64,000 bases of DNA from Rhypophila decipiens (taxonomy: Eukaryota; Ascomycota; Sordariomycetes; Sordariales; Naviculisporaceae). The position numbers and the translations under genes are program-made. Within the stretch, counting starts at the first letter, position 1. Each line of letters opens with the position of its first letter. The DNA is taken from contig MU858045.1 of the NCBI GenBank assembly GCA_033297075.1, positions 992,001 to 1,056,000 on the forward strand, in the 5' to 3' direction. This document shows positions 21,946 to 33,814 of the stretch, piece after piece. The notes below the pieces were generated by a model. That model saw nothing but the letters and a program-made list of their open reading frames with translations, had not been told where the DNA came from and did no database searches.

Positions 21946-23057
21946 GAAAGAAAGAGACGACCCGAGTTGCTTCAAGCCGAAGGTGGCCACATTGAAGCTT
22001 TTGACATTCGGGCAATTGCGTCGAGAAAAGGAGCCGGTACATGCTTTTCTCCAAGTTTGGGTTCATGTTTCCTTTATGACTCTTTCAGTTGTTTCATTCA
22101 TGTTATTGCTTTACAGTCTTGTTGATAACCCAAGATATCCCTGTCCCGGCTGCTGGTGTCTGGTACTGGTTCAATACTGCTCTTTTTGCAAAGTCACAAA
22201 TTGGAAAGTACATGTAAAGTTACGGCATTTTTCTCATGATTGAAAGAAATCCATATTTACATGATTAACAAACGCCTTGATCGTCACATCGCTAATATCA
22301 TCTGGTGAGAACTTGAAGCCCGAAGGGCCCAGGCAGCAGAACAGATATTCGGAGACAACCGAATGGACGTCACGGAACGAAGCTCCGAATGGTTGTCCAG
22401 AATTCATTTTACCCGCATTACCACGAGCCCAGAGCCCAGAACCTCAATTCAGCCGACGAGCACCCATAGGAAGTCAAAAACACATTATGGTAAGTAAAAG
22501 TGAACCGGATTTAGTCCTGCTGCTGTTCCTGGGTTAGGAATTAATATACTACAGTGTATAACCGTCTATCCAAGTAATGCAAGGGCATGGGGTGGTATTG
22601 GTCCTTGGAGATGTGGTTACAATGGCACTATATAATCTCTATCCTTATTATTCGGGTTCCTGATTATTAGATGCACATACATATTACCGACGCAGGACAA
22701 GCAGGCCATTACATTCCGGTCATCAACAGGTCCAGATGTTTATCACTGCGTACTAGGACATTCGCATTGTCTGCCGTTCACCAGTCCCGAGAGCTAACTG
22801 ACCCATCCACGATGGTACTTGGGCACGCTCGAGACTGAAAAGTGAGGACCTTGGTGGTATCTGGACAATCATCACATGCTGCCTGCCTTGCATCAACGAG
22901 AACATGCAGCAAGCAATATGAGCCTATGATATTGACCTTCTCTCAACTTCCTCCTCCCTGTTCTGTTCTCCCCCGAGTCAATCGACATCCCTCGAGTGAT
23001 AGCGTTTGCCAACACCATCAACGGCTTCGGGGGCCTAGTGCACCTCAAACCGACAGC
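21946..23057. other. 1.1-kb intergenic region
   Basis: 3' UTR of the transporter and promoter of the next gene. Short frames only; no feature was recognised. Confidence 0.45.
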
Positions 23058-25108
23058 ATGATGTTCACCACCTCGCCTCTATCCCTCGTCCTCCTCCTGG
23101 TCTCATCATGCCTCCCCACGGTCCTCAGCGCACCCAACTGCCCGCCTCAAGGCCCGGTCTTCGAGAAACCTCGAAATTTTGCCACCAGCGCGGCAATCCG
23201 GTCCGCGCTGGCAAATCTCACAGCAACATTCGCAGCCCGAGACAAGGACAATTCTCCCTCGGTGCTATCAAACGAAACCTCATATAGCATCCAAGTCTTT
23301 AGCACAGGTCCCAACACGCCCAACGTGTTTGAATGGCACCATACCGCCGAGTTGATGACCAGTCGGTTGAATGCGAGTTCTCCAGGCGTGAAAAAGGCTG
23401 GTCCCGACACGGTTTACAGACTGGGCAGTTTGACCAAGGTATTTACGGTCTACACTTGGCTTGCGCAGGATGGGGATCAGAAATGGAATGAGCCTATCAC
23501 GAAATATGTTCCTGAGCTGGCTGCTGCGGCCAAGCAAGGGAACGCAAAGTCTGATGGGGTCAGGTATGTTGACTGGGATGAGGTGACGGTTGGTGCGTTG
23601 GCTAGCCAGATGGGTGGGATTATCAGGGACTGTGAGTTTTCTTTCTTTTCTGATGAAGAATAGGGCTGACCTGGGATACCCACATCAGACGGGCTCATGG
23701 GCGAGGTTACGCAGCAGATGGACGCGGCTGCTGCCGTGGCACTGGGCTTCCCTCCGCTCAAGTACGAGGACCCGACTGTGCCCAAGTGTGGTGTTTGGCC
23801 GCTGTGTAATCGGACCGGTATGTCAAGTCGCCAACAGAACTGCCCATATGTCTTTCATCTTGCAGAAAGCTGACCACTGTATCTGAAAACAGAATTCTTC
23901 AACGGGCTCCTCCAGACGTATCCCTCCTACGCCCCCTGGACCACCCCGGCCTACACCAATACAGGCTACCAGATCCTGGCCTATGCGCTCGAGGCCATAA
24001 AGGGCAGAAAGTTTGAGGACATGATGAAAGATAGCATCTTCAAGCCACTGGGTCTAACACACACGTATTATAACGGTGCGCCAGCCAGCGCTGGTATTAT
24101 CCCAGGACCCGAGCTCGAATCGCAGTGGTACTTTCAGCTTGGCGATGAGGATCCGTAAGCTCTTCCACCGTGCCGTCTAGCCGCCACAAGATACTAATAT
24201 GACCTGCCCTGGTTAAAAGAGCAGGAGGAATGTACTCGTCCATAGCCGACATATCCGCCCTCGGCCGCTCAATCCTCTCCTCGTCCCTCCTCACACCGGC
24301 AACAACGCGCCGGTGGCTCAAACCAGCAGCCATGAGCTCGGAACCCAATGCCGGCGTCGGCGCGCCCTGGGGAGTCCGGCGCATATCCCTCAGTTCGCAA
24401 GCAAACGGCAAACGCACAATCGACGCCTTCAACAAAGCCGGTCGAATAGGCTATTACTCGTCCCTCCTGATCCTTCTACCAGACTATGACATTGGTATTT
24501 CCGCCTTGATCGCAGGTCCCACGATTCCAGGCAACACGAATTTCAATCTGGCCGATATAATCGGGAACCGCCTCTTGCCTGCGCTTGAAGAAGCAGGTCG
24601 GGAACAAGCCTCTTCTTTGTATGGGGGTGTCTATTCCGACCCCGCGAGAAACGCAAGTCTGCGAATAACGACCCAGTCTGATCGGCCTGGGCTGGGAATC
24701 GAGAATTGGATCAGCAATGGGACGTATATGCAGTACATCTCTGTCGCTTTGCAATCCGGATATCAGCCTGTTGATCCCACCGTTCGACTTTACCCGACTG
24801 GACTGGAAACTGTCTTGACACCAGAAAAGGATGGGAGAAAGGGAAAGAGGGTGGGGTATAAAGCTGTTTTCGAGGACAAGAATCTGCCTGCGAGGAATCC
24901 AGCTGATGGGAGCATGTTTTCTACCGACTGTGGGACGTGGGTTAGTTTCACGGGCGTGTCGTATGGGACTTTTGCATTGGATCAGTTTGTCTTTGAGCTC
25001 GACGAGGCCGGGCGGGTGAGGGGCTTGGAGAATATGGCGTTGCGGGTTGTGTTGAAGAAGGAGGGCAGTGGAGGGAAGCGGACGGTTAGGAGGACGTTGC
25101 AGGCTTGA
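23058..25108 (+). CDS. secreted beta-lactamase-fold serine hydrolase-like protein
   Basis: Four exons: 23058-23631, 23689-23817, 23893-24154 and 24220-25108 (617 aa). There is a signal peptide (about 1-24), then the class C/DD-peptidase-like domain: S124-L-T-K127 (SxxK nucleophile motif in YRLGSLTKVF) and Y255-T-N257 (YxN motif in PAYTNTGYQIL). The third motif, normally KTG or HxG, appears degenerate as KAGRIG. The C-terminal 180 residues form an extra beta-rich domain ending in a basic tail. Fungal members of this fold act as esterases or peptidases, sometimes in metabolite pathways; no pathway partners are nearby. Its stop codon is only 18 bp from that of the convergent gene. Confidence 0.87.
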
Positions 25109-25126
25109 TATGATTGAAAGATCAAC

Positions 25127-26116
25127 TTAAGTACATTTATAATGTCTTCCAAAAATCCTGACGCATCTCGGCTCGAATATCCTCGACTCCCAAAAGATGG
25201 ACACGACCGTGGTGACAAGTCCCATTGTTCCCACCAGCAGCGGTATGATCTGTCCCACCGCAAAGATGTCATTGACTCCCTCGAGAGAGTTTTCCTGGAT
25301 CATGTACTCGACCGACGTGACGGAGAGTATGATTGCCCCAATGGATACGGCCACTAGTGTGATCTCAGTCTGGGCTCGTTGTCTCTGCCCCTTTCCTTTG
25401 GCTCGCCCGGAAACCAGCAGCGCCTTGTTGGTCGTGGGCATGTCCGAGTCACTCGATGTAGGCTCGTAATGCCCTCTCCGAGAATCCTTCCAGTCGACCC
25501 AAAAGTTGTAAAGACAGTACCCAATCAATCCCACACAGACAGCCAACCCTCCTATCGAGGCAGCTTTCCCAAAGTTCCTGATGGCAGGGCTGTCTATTCC
25601 CGCCCGTCCAAACCAGGCAATCGACTCTCTTCCCACGTCGCACTCTTCTTCCCTGCCATTTCCTCTATCCTGCCTTGAAGCTTCTTTCATCATGAACCGT
25701 TCCCTCTCCTGAACGAGGTCCAGCCCCCCACCGACCCAAAACCAAACGGCATAGCTCGCCAAAGCGGTATACATGGCCAGCCTAGCCAATCCCGCCAACT
25801 TCTTTTGCTTCAAATACAGGAATCCTTCGCTACCAGTCGTGTTGGACAATGCGCCGCCCAAAAGTAGCCACAATGAGAGGACCACCTCACACGGATGTAG
25901 AGTGTTGTTCCCATCGTGGGACGAGTTCACTGTCAACAAGACCAAACATGCAAAGACGGCGAGTTGGAGGTGTATATTGACCACTCTGTAGAGCGCTTCT
26001 TCTTCTTGGCGGAAAATCGTTACCAAGAGGGTCGATGTCCATTGCGTGTAGAGGCCTACCCTGATGCCGATGCCATAGAGATCGGCTGTCCCTTCTTGGG
26101 GGCAGGACGGGGGCAT
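25127..26116 (-). CDS. multi-span membrane protein, paralogue A of a head-to-head pair
   Basis: An intronless 329-aa frame from ATG 26116. About seven hydrophobic segments are visible, with blocks ADLYGIGIRVGLYTQW, ALASYAVWFWVGGGLD and VGQIIPLLVGTMGLVTTV. The same order of blocks occurs in the gene at 26780 (PDLLGLGIRLTIYLQT, VIYGAWFWFVGVNRLD, VGQLTPLILSVGMLLHVL), so the two are diverged paralogues in opposite orientation. The family is not one I can name and the function is unknown. It is convergent with the beta-lactamase-like gene with almost no spacer, so the 3' UTRs must overlap. Confidence 0.75.
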   Translation of the reverse strand: MPPSCPQEGTADLYGIGIRVGLYTQWTSTLLVTIFRQEEEALYRVVNIHLQLAVFACLVLLTVNSSHDGNNTLHPCEVVLSLWLLLGGALSNTTGSEGFLYLKQKKLAGLARLAMYTALASYAVWFWVGGGLDLVQERERFMMKEASRQDRGNGREEECDVGRESIAWFGRAGIDSPAIRNFGKAASIGGLAVCVGLIGYCLYNFWVDWKDSRRGHYEPTSSDSDMPTTNKALLVSGRAKGKGQRQRAQTEITLVAVSIGAIILSVTSVEYMIQENSLEGVNDIFAVGQIIPLLVGTMGLVTTVVSIFWESRIFEPRCVRIFGRHYKCT

Positions 26117-26779
26117 GTTGACGGGCGAAGCAAGATTTGAATAAATGTCTGTGTTAATTGTTACAAAAGTCGGGAATAATTAACAAATGTTAGGTATAGA
26201 TAGTGTAAAGAAGAGATGTAGGATAAGTAATAAATCTCAGGATTTGGAAACAAGGCGTTAAAGAACTGTTCCTAGTCGAGGTCAAGAAAAGGAGACTCAA
26301 ATGCTTGTGTCCTTGGACCCTTCAAGTTGTTTTTCAGAGCAGGAAAAGTCCGACCTTGTTGCAGTGTGGCTTGAGGCGCTACACCCGGAACTCTACAAGA
26401 CCAATTGCTCGCTCACAGCATTAAAGGTCGTGTGGTCTAGATGCCAATAGACTCATTGTTAAAAAGGGGTATTCTGTGCGGCTGAAAATCTGAAATCCAA
26501 AGGGGGCGGTAACGAGGGGTACGTGCAGGACAACGAGACGTGATAGGGTTGATCAGGGGTTACCAGAGTCTAGACTGTGATTTTGATTCTCGAAGACTAA
26601 GTTAACCCGTCAGCTTTAACATTGCTCCAACAGGAATACCTTTTGTCCTCCTGCTATGTTATGAACATGATGGTCCTTGGTGTTGACACCCAAGAAAACC
26701 ACTTTGAACCGACCCCCTCACGTTGAACTGGAGACAAGAATCGGCATTCATTATTCTGTTCCTATGTTGTGAATCAAAA
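26117..26779. promoter_or_regulatory. shared divergent upstream region of the two membrane paralogues
   Basis: 663 bp between head-to-head start codons. It could co-regulate both paralogues. No specific site was identified. Confidence 0.4.
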
Positions 26780-27962
26780 ATGTCAAACAGCACCACGATA
26801 GCAATATCGGCAGCCTCAGAGGCAGCCTGTACCATCGCCGGCAACCCGGATCTCCTCGGTCTCGGCATCCGACTCACCATCTACCTCCAAACCATCACCA
26901 CCGCGCTCTCGGCCGCCTTTCTAGATCTGCAAAACGACTACCTCCAGTCGTCAGGAGTAACATTTTTCATCGCCACATTGGCGATACTCATCCGCGAAGT
27001 TTCCAACAACTCGATCCGCGCCCCCGAGGCATCTTGTGTCTTTTGGCTCTTGGTCCTCCTCGTTTTGAGTCTCGAAAATGCTTCCCGCGTGAGGAGTCGT
27101 GCCTACGGTCGACAGGCTTTCCGTCAGGCACTCTTGACGACTGCTGTTATCTACGGAGCCTGGTTTTGGTTCGTCGGGGTCAATAGACTGGACAGACAAG
27201 CCAAAGGAGACAAGGAAGGGGAATTTTGCGAGGAATGGGCCTTCGGGGTTGCCAAGAAGCAAGACTTGCGTGACCAAAATTACATCAAGGGGCAGAAGGT
27301 TGTTTACGTTATGGCTAGTATTTCTTACGGATGCTACGTCTGCTGGTATGGTTATCAGTCATTGTTAGGTAAGAATATGGATGTCATTTTCTGGGTATGA
27401 TGATAGCGGTGCCAAGTCTTGAGCAACGGGAGCGCTGACAATGATTTGTGTCAAACTCCAGCCCTAATCAACGGCGAAAAGGACGAAGGTGACGGTTCAA
27501 ACACCCTCGCCGCTCTCATTAAAAGTGCAAAGGAGTGGGCGGACGAGACTGGTAGTTTGTTGGCCAAGTTTGCCGTCTTCATTCTCACTAGTGGCTTCAT
27601 TCTCTTCGTTAATGGCATCTTCTTGTCATCGATTGTTCCAGCAGTCGAGCTGCAAATCCAGTGGAATCACATCCAGGGACTTCAGAGTCTTGATTCGGTC
27701 GGCCAGCTCACACCTCTTATCCTTTCTGTTGGCATGTTGCTACACGTCTTGTACAGCATCTTGAGAGACAAAGATGGCTTCAAGGAGGATTGGGAAAAAG
27801 AGAGTGGTACGTATCCTCGTCTCTGTCTAAGGCTTCCTTGAATCTAACCCTCGTCGTGGCTCTGCAGCAGAGGAAATTCCGGAATGCCCAAGGAAAATCA
27901 AACAAGCGGAACAGCATGAGTTGCTTGAGAGAGATAGCCGGTACTTGCCAGGCCAGGATTGA
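26780..27962 (+). CDS. multi-span membrane protein, paralogue B of a head-to-head pair
   Basis: Three exons: 26780-27368, 27462-27806 and 27868-27962 (342 aa). About seven hydrophobic segments. The first loop starts with GNPDLLGLGIRLTIYLQT, a cytoplasmic-type stretch holds EEWAFGVAKKQDLRDQNY, and the last spans include SVGQLTPLILSVGMLLHVLY. It matches the block order and length of the minus-strand gene at 25127, but that gene has no introns. The last exon (AEEIPECPRKIKQAEQHELL...) is hydrophilic; a one-codon-shorter acceptor at 27870 is equally possible. Function unknown. Confidence 0.75.
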
Positions 27963-28100
27963 TGCGTTCGAGAAAGACGGAACACAAAGGCAGACTGCAG
28001 GGCTTGATGCATGTAAACTCATTCAGGCAAGCTACATATGCCTCAAATCAGAAGGATCGTCGCTGTAACTGTTCGGAGCGAGCTGTCGTCTTCGGCCCAG

Positions 28101-28674
28101 CAGTGGTTACACAACAGATGAGGAAGATTCGAAGCCGACATCAAACCATGATTTGTCGGCTGGGGTCTCGGCCCAGACACTCTCCATCTCCAGGGCCCAG
28201 AAAACATTTCGGCTTGCAACAGACTCGACACTATTGATACTGTCCGTCCTCTTTGTTGTTTATGGTGCCTTGGTTGCCAGTGTTGATGGCCATCCGGCCA
28301 CCGAGGGGTCAACAGGGCTCACAACCACGCAGCAGAATGTCGTCCGCTGCCACTGGGCATGGCTCAGCTTGCTCCTTGTGTCGTCGTCGGTCATGTTTCT
28401 CTGCGCCCTGGCGGGGCTTGTCTTGCGCGCGGTGACGCTCGCGCCCAACGTGCTGGGATCCATGTCGATGATTTTCTTTTCGAACAGGATTGAGGGAATG
28501 GCTGGAGGTGGGTCGTCGGCATGGCCTCCAGAGAAGTGGGCCATGATGTTCAAGGACAAGAGGTTGTTTCTAGCCGATGTTGAGCCGGGCGCCGAGGTAG
28601 GCAGTATTGCTTTTACCACGTTAGAGCCAGGGGCCGGGGTTAAGTTGGTAGGAAAGGAAAGGAGATGTTTCTGA
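28101..28674 (+). pseudogene. DUF3433-like C-terminal fragment
   Basis: An open frame with no usable ATG at its start: the frame is closed at 28066 and the first internal Met lies well inside. It contains a hydrophobic span (STLLILSVLFVVYGALVA), a second one (AWLSLLLVSSSVMFLCALAG), and a C-terminal block (LAPNVLGSMSMIFFSNRIEG, GGGSSAWPPEKWAMMFKDKR, and LFLADVEPGAEVGSIAF). These resemble the C-terminus of fungal DUF3433 membrane proteins. A CTGTAAC branch and a CAG acceptor near 28100 suggest a last exon, but I could not join it in frame to the gene upstream. It is either a gene relic or the end of a gene whose 5' exons I cannot place. Confidence 0.5.
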
Positions 28675-29533
28675 TAAACGCACAAGGGACTCGTCAGTCA
28701 TCACCAAAGCGCCGCCGATGATAAGTGAGACGTTGATGCCAAGACACTTGTAGCCCTACAAGCCCTGAGCCCCGATCTAGATCTCTTAGCTTCACGCCGC
28801 CGTGACGCCGTCAATGGCCAAGCGTCTTTGCCTGCATGAAGGCGGGTTTCCATTCTGGGAATGTCGAGACGAAGCCCTCATCTGATCTTTCCATGGCTTC
28901 ACAGAATAACCTCTTTCTCAAAATTGTGAAGGAAGACGAGGAGACCCCATGCATTCATCCGAGAGTAAACAGATGCACAAGGGATCACAAGACCACTGTA
29001 CCTCACATGAGTGTGACCTGTTTGCAAGTCTGGCCCTGTCGACAGAAAGGCAGTGCTTCCTTGGCACTAGCACTAACAAAAGGCAACTGGAATCACTGGA
29101 TGAACTATGTGAGCCAAGGAGGACGAGTCGCTTCCACACCGATTGTACCTTGCATCTGTGCTCATAATACCAACCTTTGCAACGGTTATTAGGAGCTTGC
29201 CGCAAGTTCACAACAGCTTTTCAGCATCGTACGCTAATCGGATCTGCTCAGATGCCGGCTCAGCGCCATGCTGTGTCGGCTGCTTGGTGGAATTAATCCA
29301 AGTTGACCGGGAACCTACTCGGTCTGTCTGCAGAGATCTATAAGTCCTCTATCATCCGATGGCTTAGTACGCAGCATGTCTTCACCCATCCCGAAAAACA
29401 AATATGAAATCTCTTCCACCCTCTTGTTGACAGTCATTTGTCCATTCCTCCGTTTCTTGCTAGTATTAATCACTTATTCCTTACCCAGGTTATTGCCCTC
29501 ACTTTGCCTTGATACTTGTTCCCTCCTGGGAGA
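28675..29533. other. intergenic
   Basis: Short frames only. It contains the promoter of the protease gene. Confidence 0.45.
29339..29344 (+). promoter_or_regulatory. TATA box (TATAAG)
   Basis: It lies 195 bp before the protease ATG, in the context ATCTATAAGTCC. Confidence 0.4.
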
Positions 29534-30874
29534 ATGGTCAACCCTCTGCGACTTGTTGTGGCCGGCTTCCTTGCGAATGGAGCAGTCTTGCCCGAACAAC
29601 CAAGAGGCGGTCCTGGTCCTGGTCCGAATGGATTCTCAGTGTCCCAAGTCCGAAATCCACATTTTGTGCCCTACGGACCTGCCCAATTAGCCAAGATATA
29701 CCGCAAATACGGCGTGCCCATTCCAGAAAACCTCGATGCTGCCGTCAAGCGGTACAGGCAATCCCGCGGCTTCGAACGCCGATCCACCGGGACAGTCGAC
29801 GCTGTCCCCGAAACCTCCGATGTCGAGTTCTTGTCGCCCGTGTACATTGGGACCCCTGCCCAAACCCTCAACGTCGATTTCGACACCGGATCGAGCGATT
29901 TCTGGGTCTTCAGCACCGAGACCGACCCAAGCGAAATAAACGGCCAGATTCTCTATGACCCCAATCAAAGTTCTTCAGCAAAGAAGATGGAGGGCGCCAC
30001 ATGGTCAATCCTCTACGGCGACGGCAGCTCCTCCAGCGGCGAAGTATACACCGACACTGTCACCATAGGCGGAGTGACTTTTGCCTCTCAAGCAGTCGAG
30101 GTAGCAACACGAGTATCCGCCCAGTTCACCAACGACCCCAACAGCAACGGCTTGGTCGGCCTAGGCTTCAGCAACATCAACACCGTCCAGCCCCAGAGAC
30201 AAAATACATTCTTCGAAAACATCATCCCCACCCTCGACAGCCCGATATTCACAGCCGACCTCAGAACCCAAGAAACAGGAACCTACAACTTTGGTTGGAT
30301 TGACTATGACGCCTTTCTAGGGAATATCACCTACACCGACGTCGACACCAGTCTGGGCTCAGGGCTCTGGGGCATGAACATACAAGGATACTCCATCACT
30401 GCGTCTGGGGCCTCTGATGCTCTCATCGCCGACAATTTCACGGCGGCAACTGTCACGGGCGTAGCGGATACCGGCTCGACACTGTTGCTTTTACCTCGCG
30501 CGCTGGTCATGGACTACTACAGCTACATCCAAGGCGCCGCATATGACCATGACCATGCAGGATGGTGTTTTCCTTGTGACGGCGAGGTTCCAGATTTCAG
30601 CTTTGGAATCAGTGGCACCGACCCAGAGGATAACTTGATAATCACCATCCCAGCGAGTTACCTCAGTTATGGCCGAATCTATACGGGCACAGACCAGAAG
30701 TGGAGGTGCTATGGGTCGATTCAGTACGATGAACATGTCGGGTTTCCCATCTTTGGCGATGTCGCGCTCAAGTCGGCCTTTGTGGTGTTTGACCATGCCG
30801 GCGGCGGCATTGATTATTCGCAGCCGAGGATTGGGTGGGCCAAGAAGATTCTGTTTATCTCTCCTTTTCAATGA
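29534..30874 (+). CDS. secreted aspartyl protease, family A1 (aspergillopepsin/penicillopepsin-like)
   Basis: An intronless 446-aa preproenzyme. The N-terminal region (about 1-18) is weakly hydrophobic and likely a signal peptide, followed by a propeptide to about residue 88. The bilobal catalytic domain carries both active-site motifs, D117-T-G-S and D312-T-G-S, the flap tyrosine in Y161-G-D-G-S, and a C-terminal disulfide pair (CFPC ... KWRCYG). The C-terminal GFPIFGDVALKSAFVVFDH is diagnostic of the family. Such enzymes are acid endopeptidases secreted for nutrition or host attack. ATG 29534 (GAGAATGGT) is the first one that gives a signal peptide. Confidence 0.93.
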   Translation: MVNPLRLVVAGFLANGAVLPEQPRGGPGPGPNGFSVSQVRNPHFVPYGPAQLAKIYRKYGVPIPENLDAAVKRYRQSRGFERRSTGTVDAVPETSDVEFLSPVYIGTPAQTLNVDFDTGSSDFWVFSTETDPSEINGQILYDPNQSSSAKKMEGATWSILYGDGSSSSGEVYTDTVTIGGVTFASQAVEVATRVSAQFTNDPNSNGLVGLGFSNINTVQPQRQNTFFENIIPTLDSPIFTADLRTQETGTYNFGWIDYDAFLGNITYTDVDTSLGSGLWGMNIQGYSITASGASDALIADNFTAATVTGVADTGSTLLLLPRALVMDYYSYIQGAAYDHDHAGWCFPCDGEVPDFSFGISGTDPEDNLIITIPASYLSYGRIYTGTDQKWRCYGSIQYDEHVGFPIFGDVALKSAFVVFDHAGGGIDYSQPRIGWAKKILFISPFQ

Positions 30875-33814
30875 ATCATTCTGTGATTGCTGTCTGGTAC
30901 GAAGAGCGTTGATTTTTGTCGGGATGGATATGCTTTGATCGTCAGCGGCGATGGCTTTTTGATCAACGGGTCTACTTACATGGCGTGTCACCTGTACGGT
31001 TCATTAACATGTCTCTTGGCCAACCAAAATATGCATTTGAATCATGATATATCTTCTTCCGCCGGGAAGTCCTTGTGTGAGTGTTTCAGTCGAGCCGTAT
31101 GCTGGGCGAGGAGAAGAGGCGGCATTTTGCATGATTCACCCCAGCATGACCTTCCCGCTGGTTCAGCCGTCAAAACATGTTTGGGTTTTCAGATTCATGA
31201 GGGAGATGGAGTGTGATTCCGGTTGATCAAACAACAAGATAATCATGCAGTGCGATAGGTTGATAATGTTTGCGCCTGACGCGGTGGTCACGCAATGTGA
31301 TAGATTTGAAGTATTCCAGTCAGTGTCGTCCCGCCATGGTTGGCCTCTTTGAAACGGCGGCGTTGAGATGGACCTCGACAGTTATTTGAAAGGGAATGAG
31401 ACGAGATGGAAAGCAGTCACTTCCAAGTACATGTAGTCAGTGACAACATGAATGGCATCGGACTGAGTCCGTCGGACTTGTACCGATATTGTACAAGATC
31501 GGAAACCCACTACGATGGTAACAAGATCTGGCAAGCATCGACACTCCGCCACCCCCGCAAACATAATCAGCTCCAGGATATGATGATGAGATCCCTAATG
31601 CTCCAGTCGGTAACGTGCCGGTGTAAACATATACCTGGTTTCTCGGACTTTACTCATCGCCAGGATCCCGCTGCAGAGCCAATGGTCATGGGTGCCGGGC
31701 GCAGACAAGAAGGACGGACCGCGCCGAGAGATGTATTGCAACCTGCGGTCGGGGAACCTTGATGGTGACAGTAGCAGCAGAGTTACCACCCGAACGTCGG
31801 ACGAACTCTTGGACAAGCTCAAGAGAGTGACGAGGTCCAAGGGAATGCCCAGAAGGGCAGGGTGTCACCTCAGAATATCATCATCATACCGACGCACAGC
31901 GGGATGGAACGTCTTGTTAATATCAAGCCTTGACAGGTAGGCGGGAGACACATATAACGTGCTTGCTATGTGGTAGCAGTTTCACAGAACAAAGGCGCAA
32001 GAGTTTGCCCCTGGTTGTGGGAGCATTCTCCTCCAAGTATGTGACCACCTCCAGGACAGAGACACTTGATATTCCACGTCCCGCAGCAGACCCAGATTGA
32101 TAGTGGTGGTATGATTCCGTGGCCTCGGTAGCGGGTCTGCGGATTCGTGGGACCAACGATCATCGGTAACATATAACTGCTCCTATTTCTGGCTTGTGTT
32201 GACAACCTCCGATTAGTGGTGTATCCAAGTCTCCGGTGAAGTAAGTCCAGGAAACAAGCATCGCAAGGAGCTTCAAATACAGTCCTGTTCTGTCTGATGG
32301 GGATAAACTTTGACCTGTTCTTGCCATTTCATACCTGGAACTCTCAACGGTCAGTCTGTATGGATGGAAGACAATAAGGAGGCTTCGATCTCCAGGTGTA
32401 TCTTTGGACGCCAGAGTTTCAGTAAGGATGGATCAGCAGTGTTCTAGATGAATCAAAGAATAAGGCAGGTGGGTTTGATGTAACCATCATAGATAGATCA
32501 AGGAGGTGGTGAAAGCGGGGATATGGATCGGCTCGCCGTTCATTTGGTGATATCGCCACTTTTCAAGTTACAGGCCAAGTCGGTTCGCCGAGGTACCTTC
32601 CTCTGTTCCGGTTATCAGACGAGTATTACCCACTTTTGCCGGTCGACATATTGATGGTTAGGCTAGAGACCAATTCAAATATAGCAACTCCGAAGCTCGT
32701 TTTGTCATGTAGAGCCAGGAAACGTACGATTTATTCAACGAGCGAGGGAAAAGGTAGGCAGCAGAATACGAAAGGCCTTGCAGATTCTAGATACATGTAT
32801 TAGTCGATCCTATACGCCGAGAGCTTCCTGGTTGGGTATAAGAAAATCCTACCCTTGTTGGTCCACGGGTTGTTTCCAGGTTGTTGATAAGATGGGAGCC
32901 GCCAACCTGATATGTGTGGTGTCGGGATGGTGCGCACTGCGCAGGCATCCGGATTGTTGGCTTGAGGACGAGCTTGGTACCCGTATATGTACAATGAACA
33001 GTGAAGGGCTCTCGGAGATCGATACCCAGCTTCTAGCACCCGTAGTTTGAACTGGCAGGACGGAAGGCGTGGATTGCAGAGTGGAAACAATTCCACCAAC
33101 ATTCTGCATGGTGCCGGGGATGATGTGCAGCTTCCAACAGATGCTGGCGATTTTGACAGAAACGGCAGGAGGTAAGCTTTCTCTTGGCGGCGACAGGGGA
33201 CCCACTTGGCGGTCTTGGCCCGTTCCAACGGCGGCGCTAGCCGTGCACGGGCCGGATGGCCAGAACGGTTTCGGGGATGTGGGGGAAGATTGCAGATTTC
33301 GACAAGTCCAGCCATGTGATAACGTTTTATGACCACAAATATCCGTACTTTATCAAACATCAGACAGTTCATGTTCTTCAGATGCACTGGTAGTCTCTAT
33401 TCTTAGACAGTGGTATTCCGAGGTTTCATTAAACTGATATGCAATAGTGTATTACCTGACAGGTGATATCTTTCGGGTCTGCGGCGCATGTGCGCACGTA
33501 CCAGAGATTACAGCTGTATCCAAGATCCGACAGCCGGGTAAGACAGAGATCCATACTCTGCCCAGCGCATGGGTCGTTAAGATAGGGCATGTGGTTGGAT
33601 GAAGGGCTTGAACCAGATAGGAAAGACATAAATCCGAGTAGTTATTCGAAGGATGGGATCTGAGTGTCAGCGACCTGCTGGATATGGTCGGTGACGGATA
33701 ATCACGTCAGTGTAAATCTTTCTGAGATCCGCGTACGCCGTATCCGTACACGGTCACCACATCGTGGTGCCGGTGGGTACGAATACATCTCATCATAGCT
33801 CGTATCTCTCATTA
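30875..33814. other. 2.9-kb gene-poor region
   Basis: No supported gene. A small cysteine-rich frame (33629-33429, -, 66 codons, six Cys, GT donor after its fifth cysteine) could be an exon or a relic but lacks a signal peptide. Other frames, such as 33387-32800 (-), have no domain. Confidence 0.5.

Noticed and set aside
26780..28674. Paralogue B and the DUF3433-like fragment as one gene
   Set aside because: All splice joins I tried between 27868 and 28104 failed to keep the frame.
32800..33387. A 195-codon minus-strand frame in the gene-poor region
   Set aside because: No recognisable domain or localisation signal and no homologous blocks.
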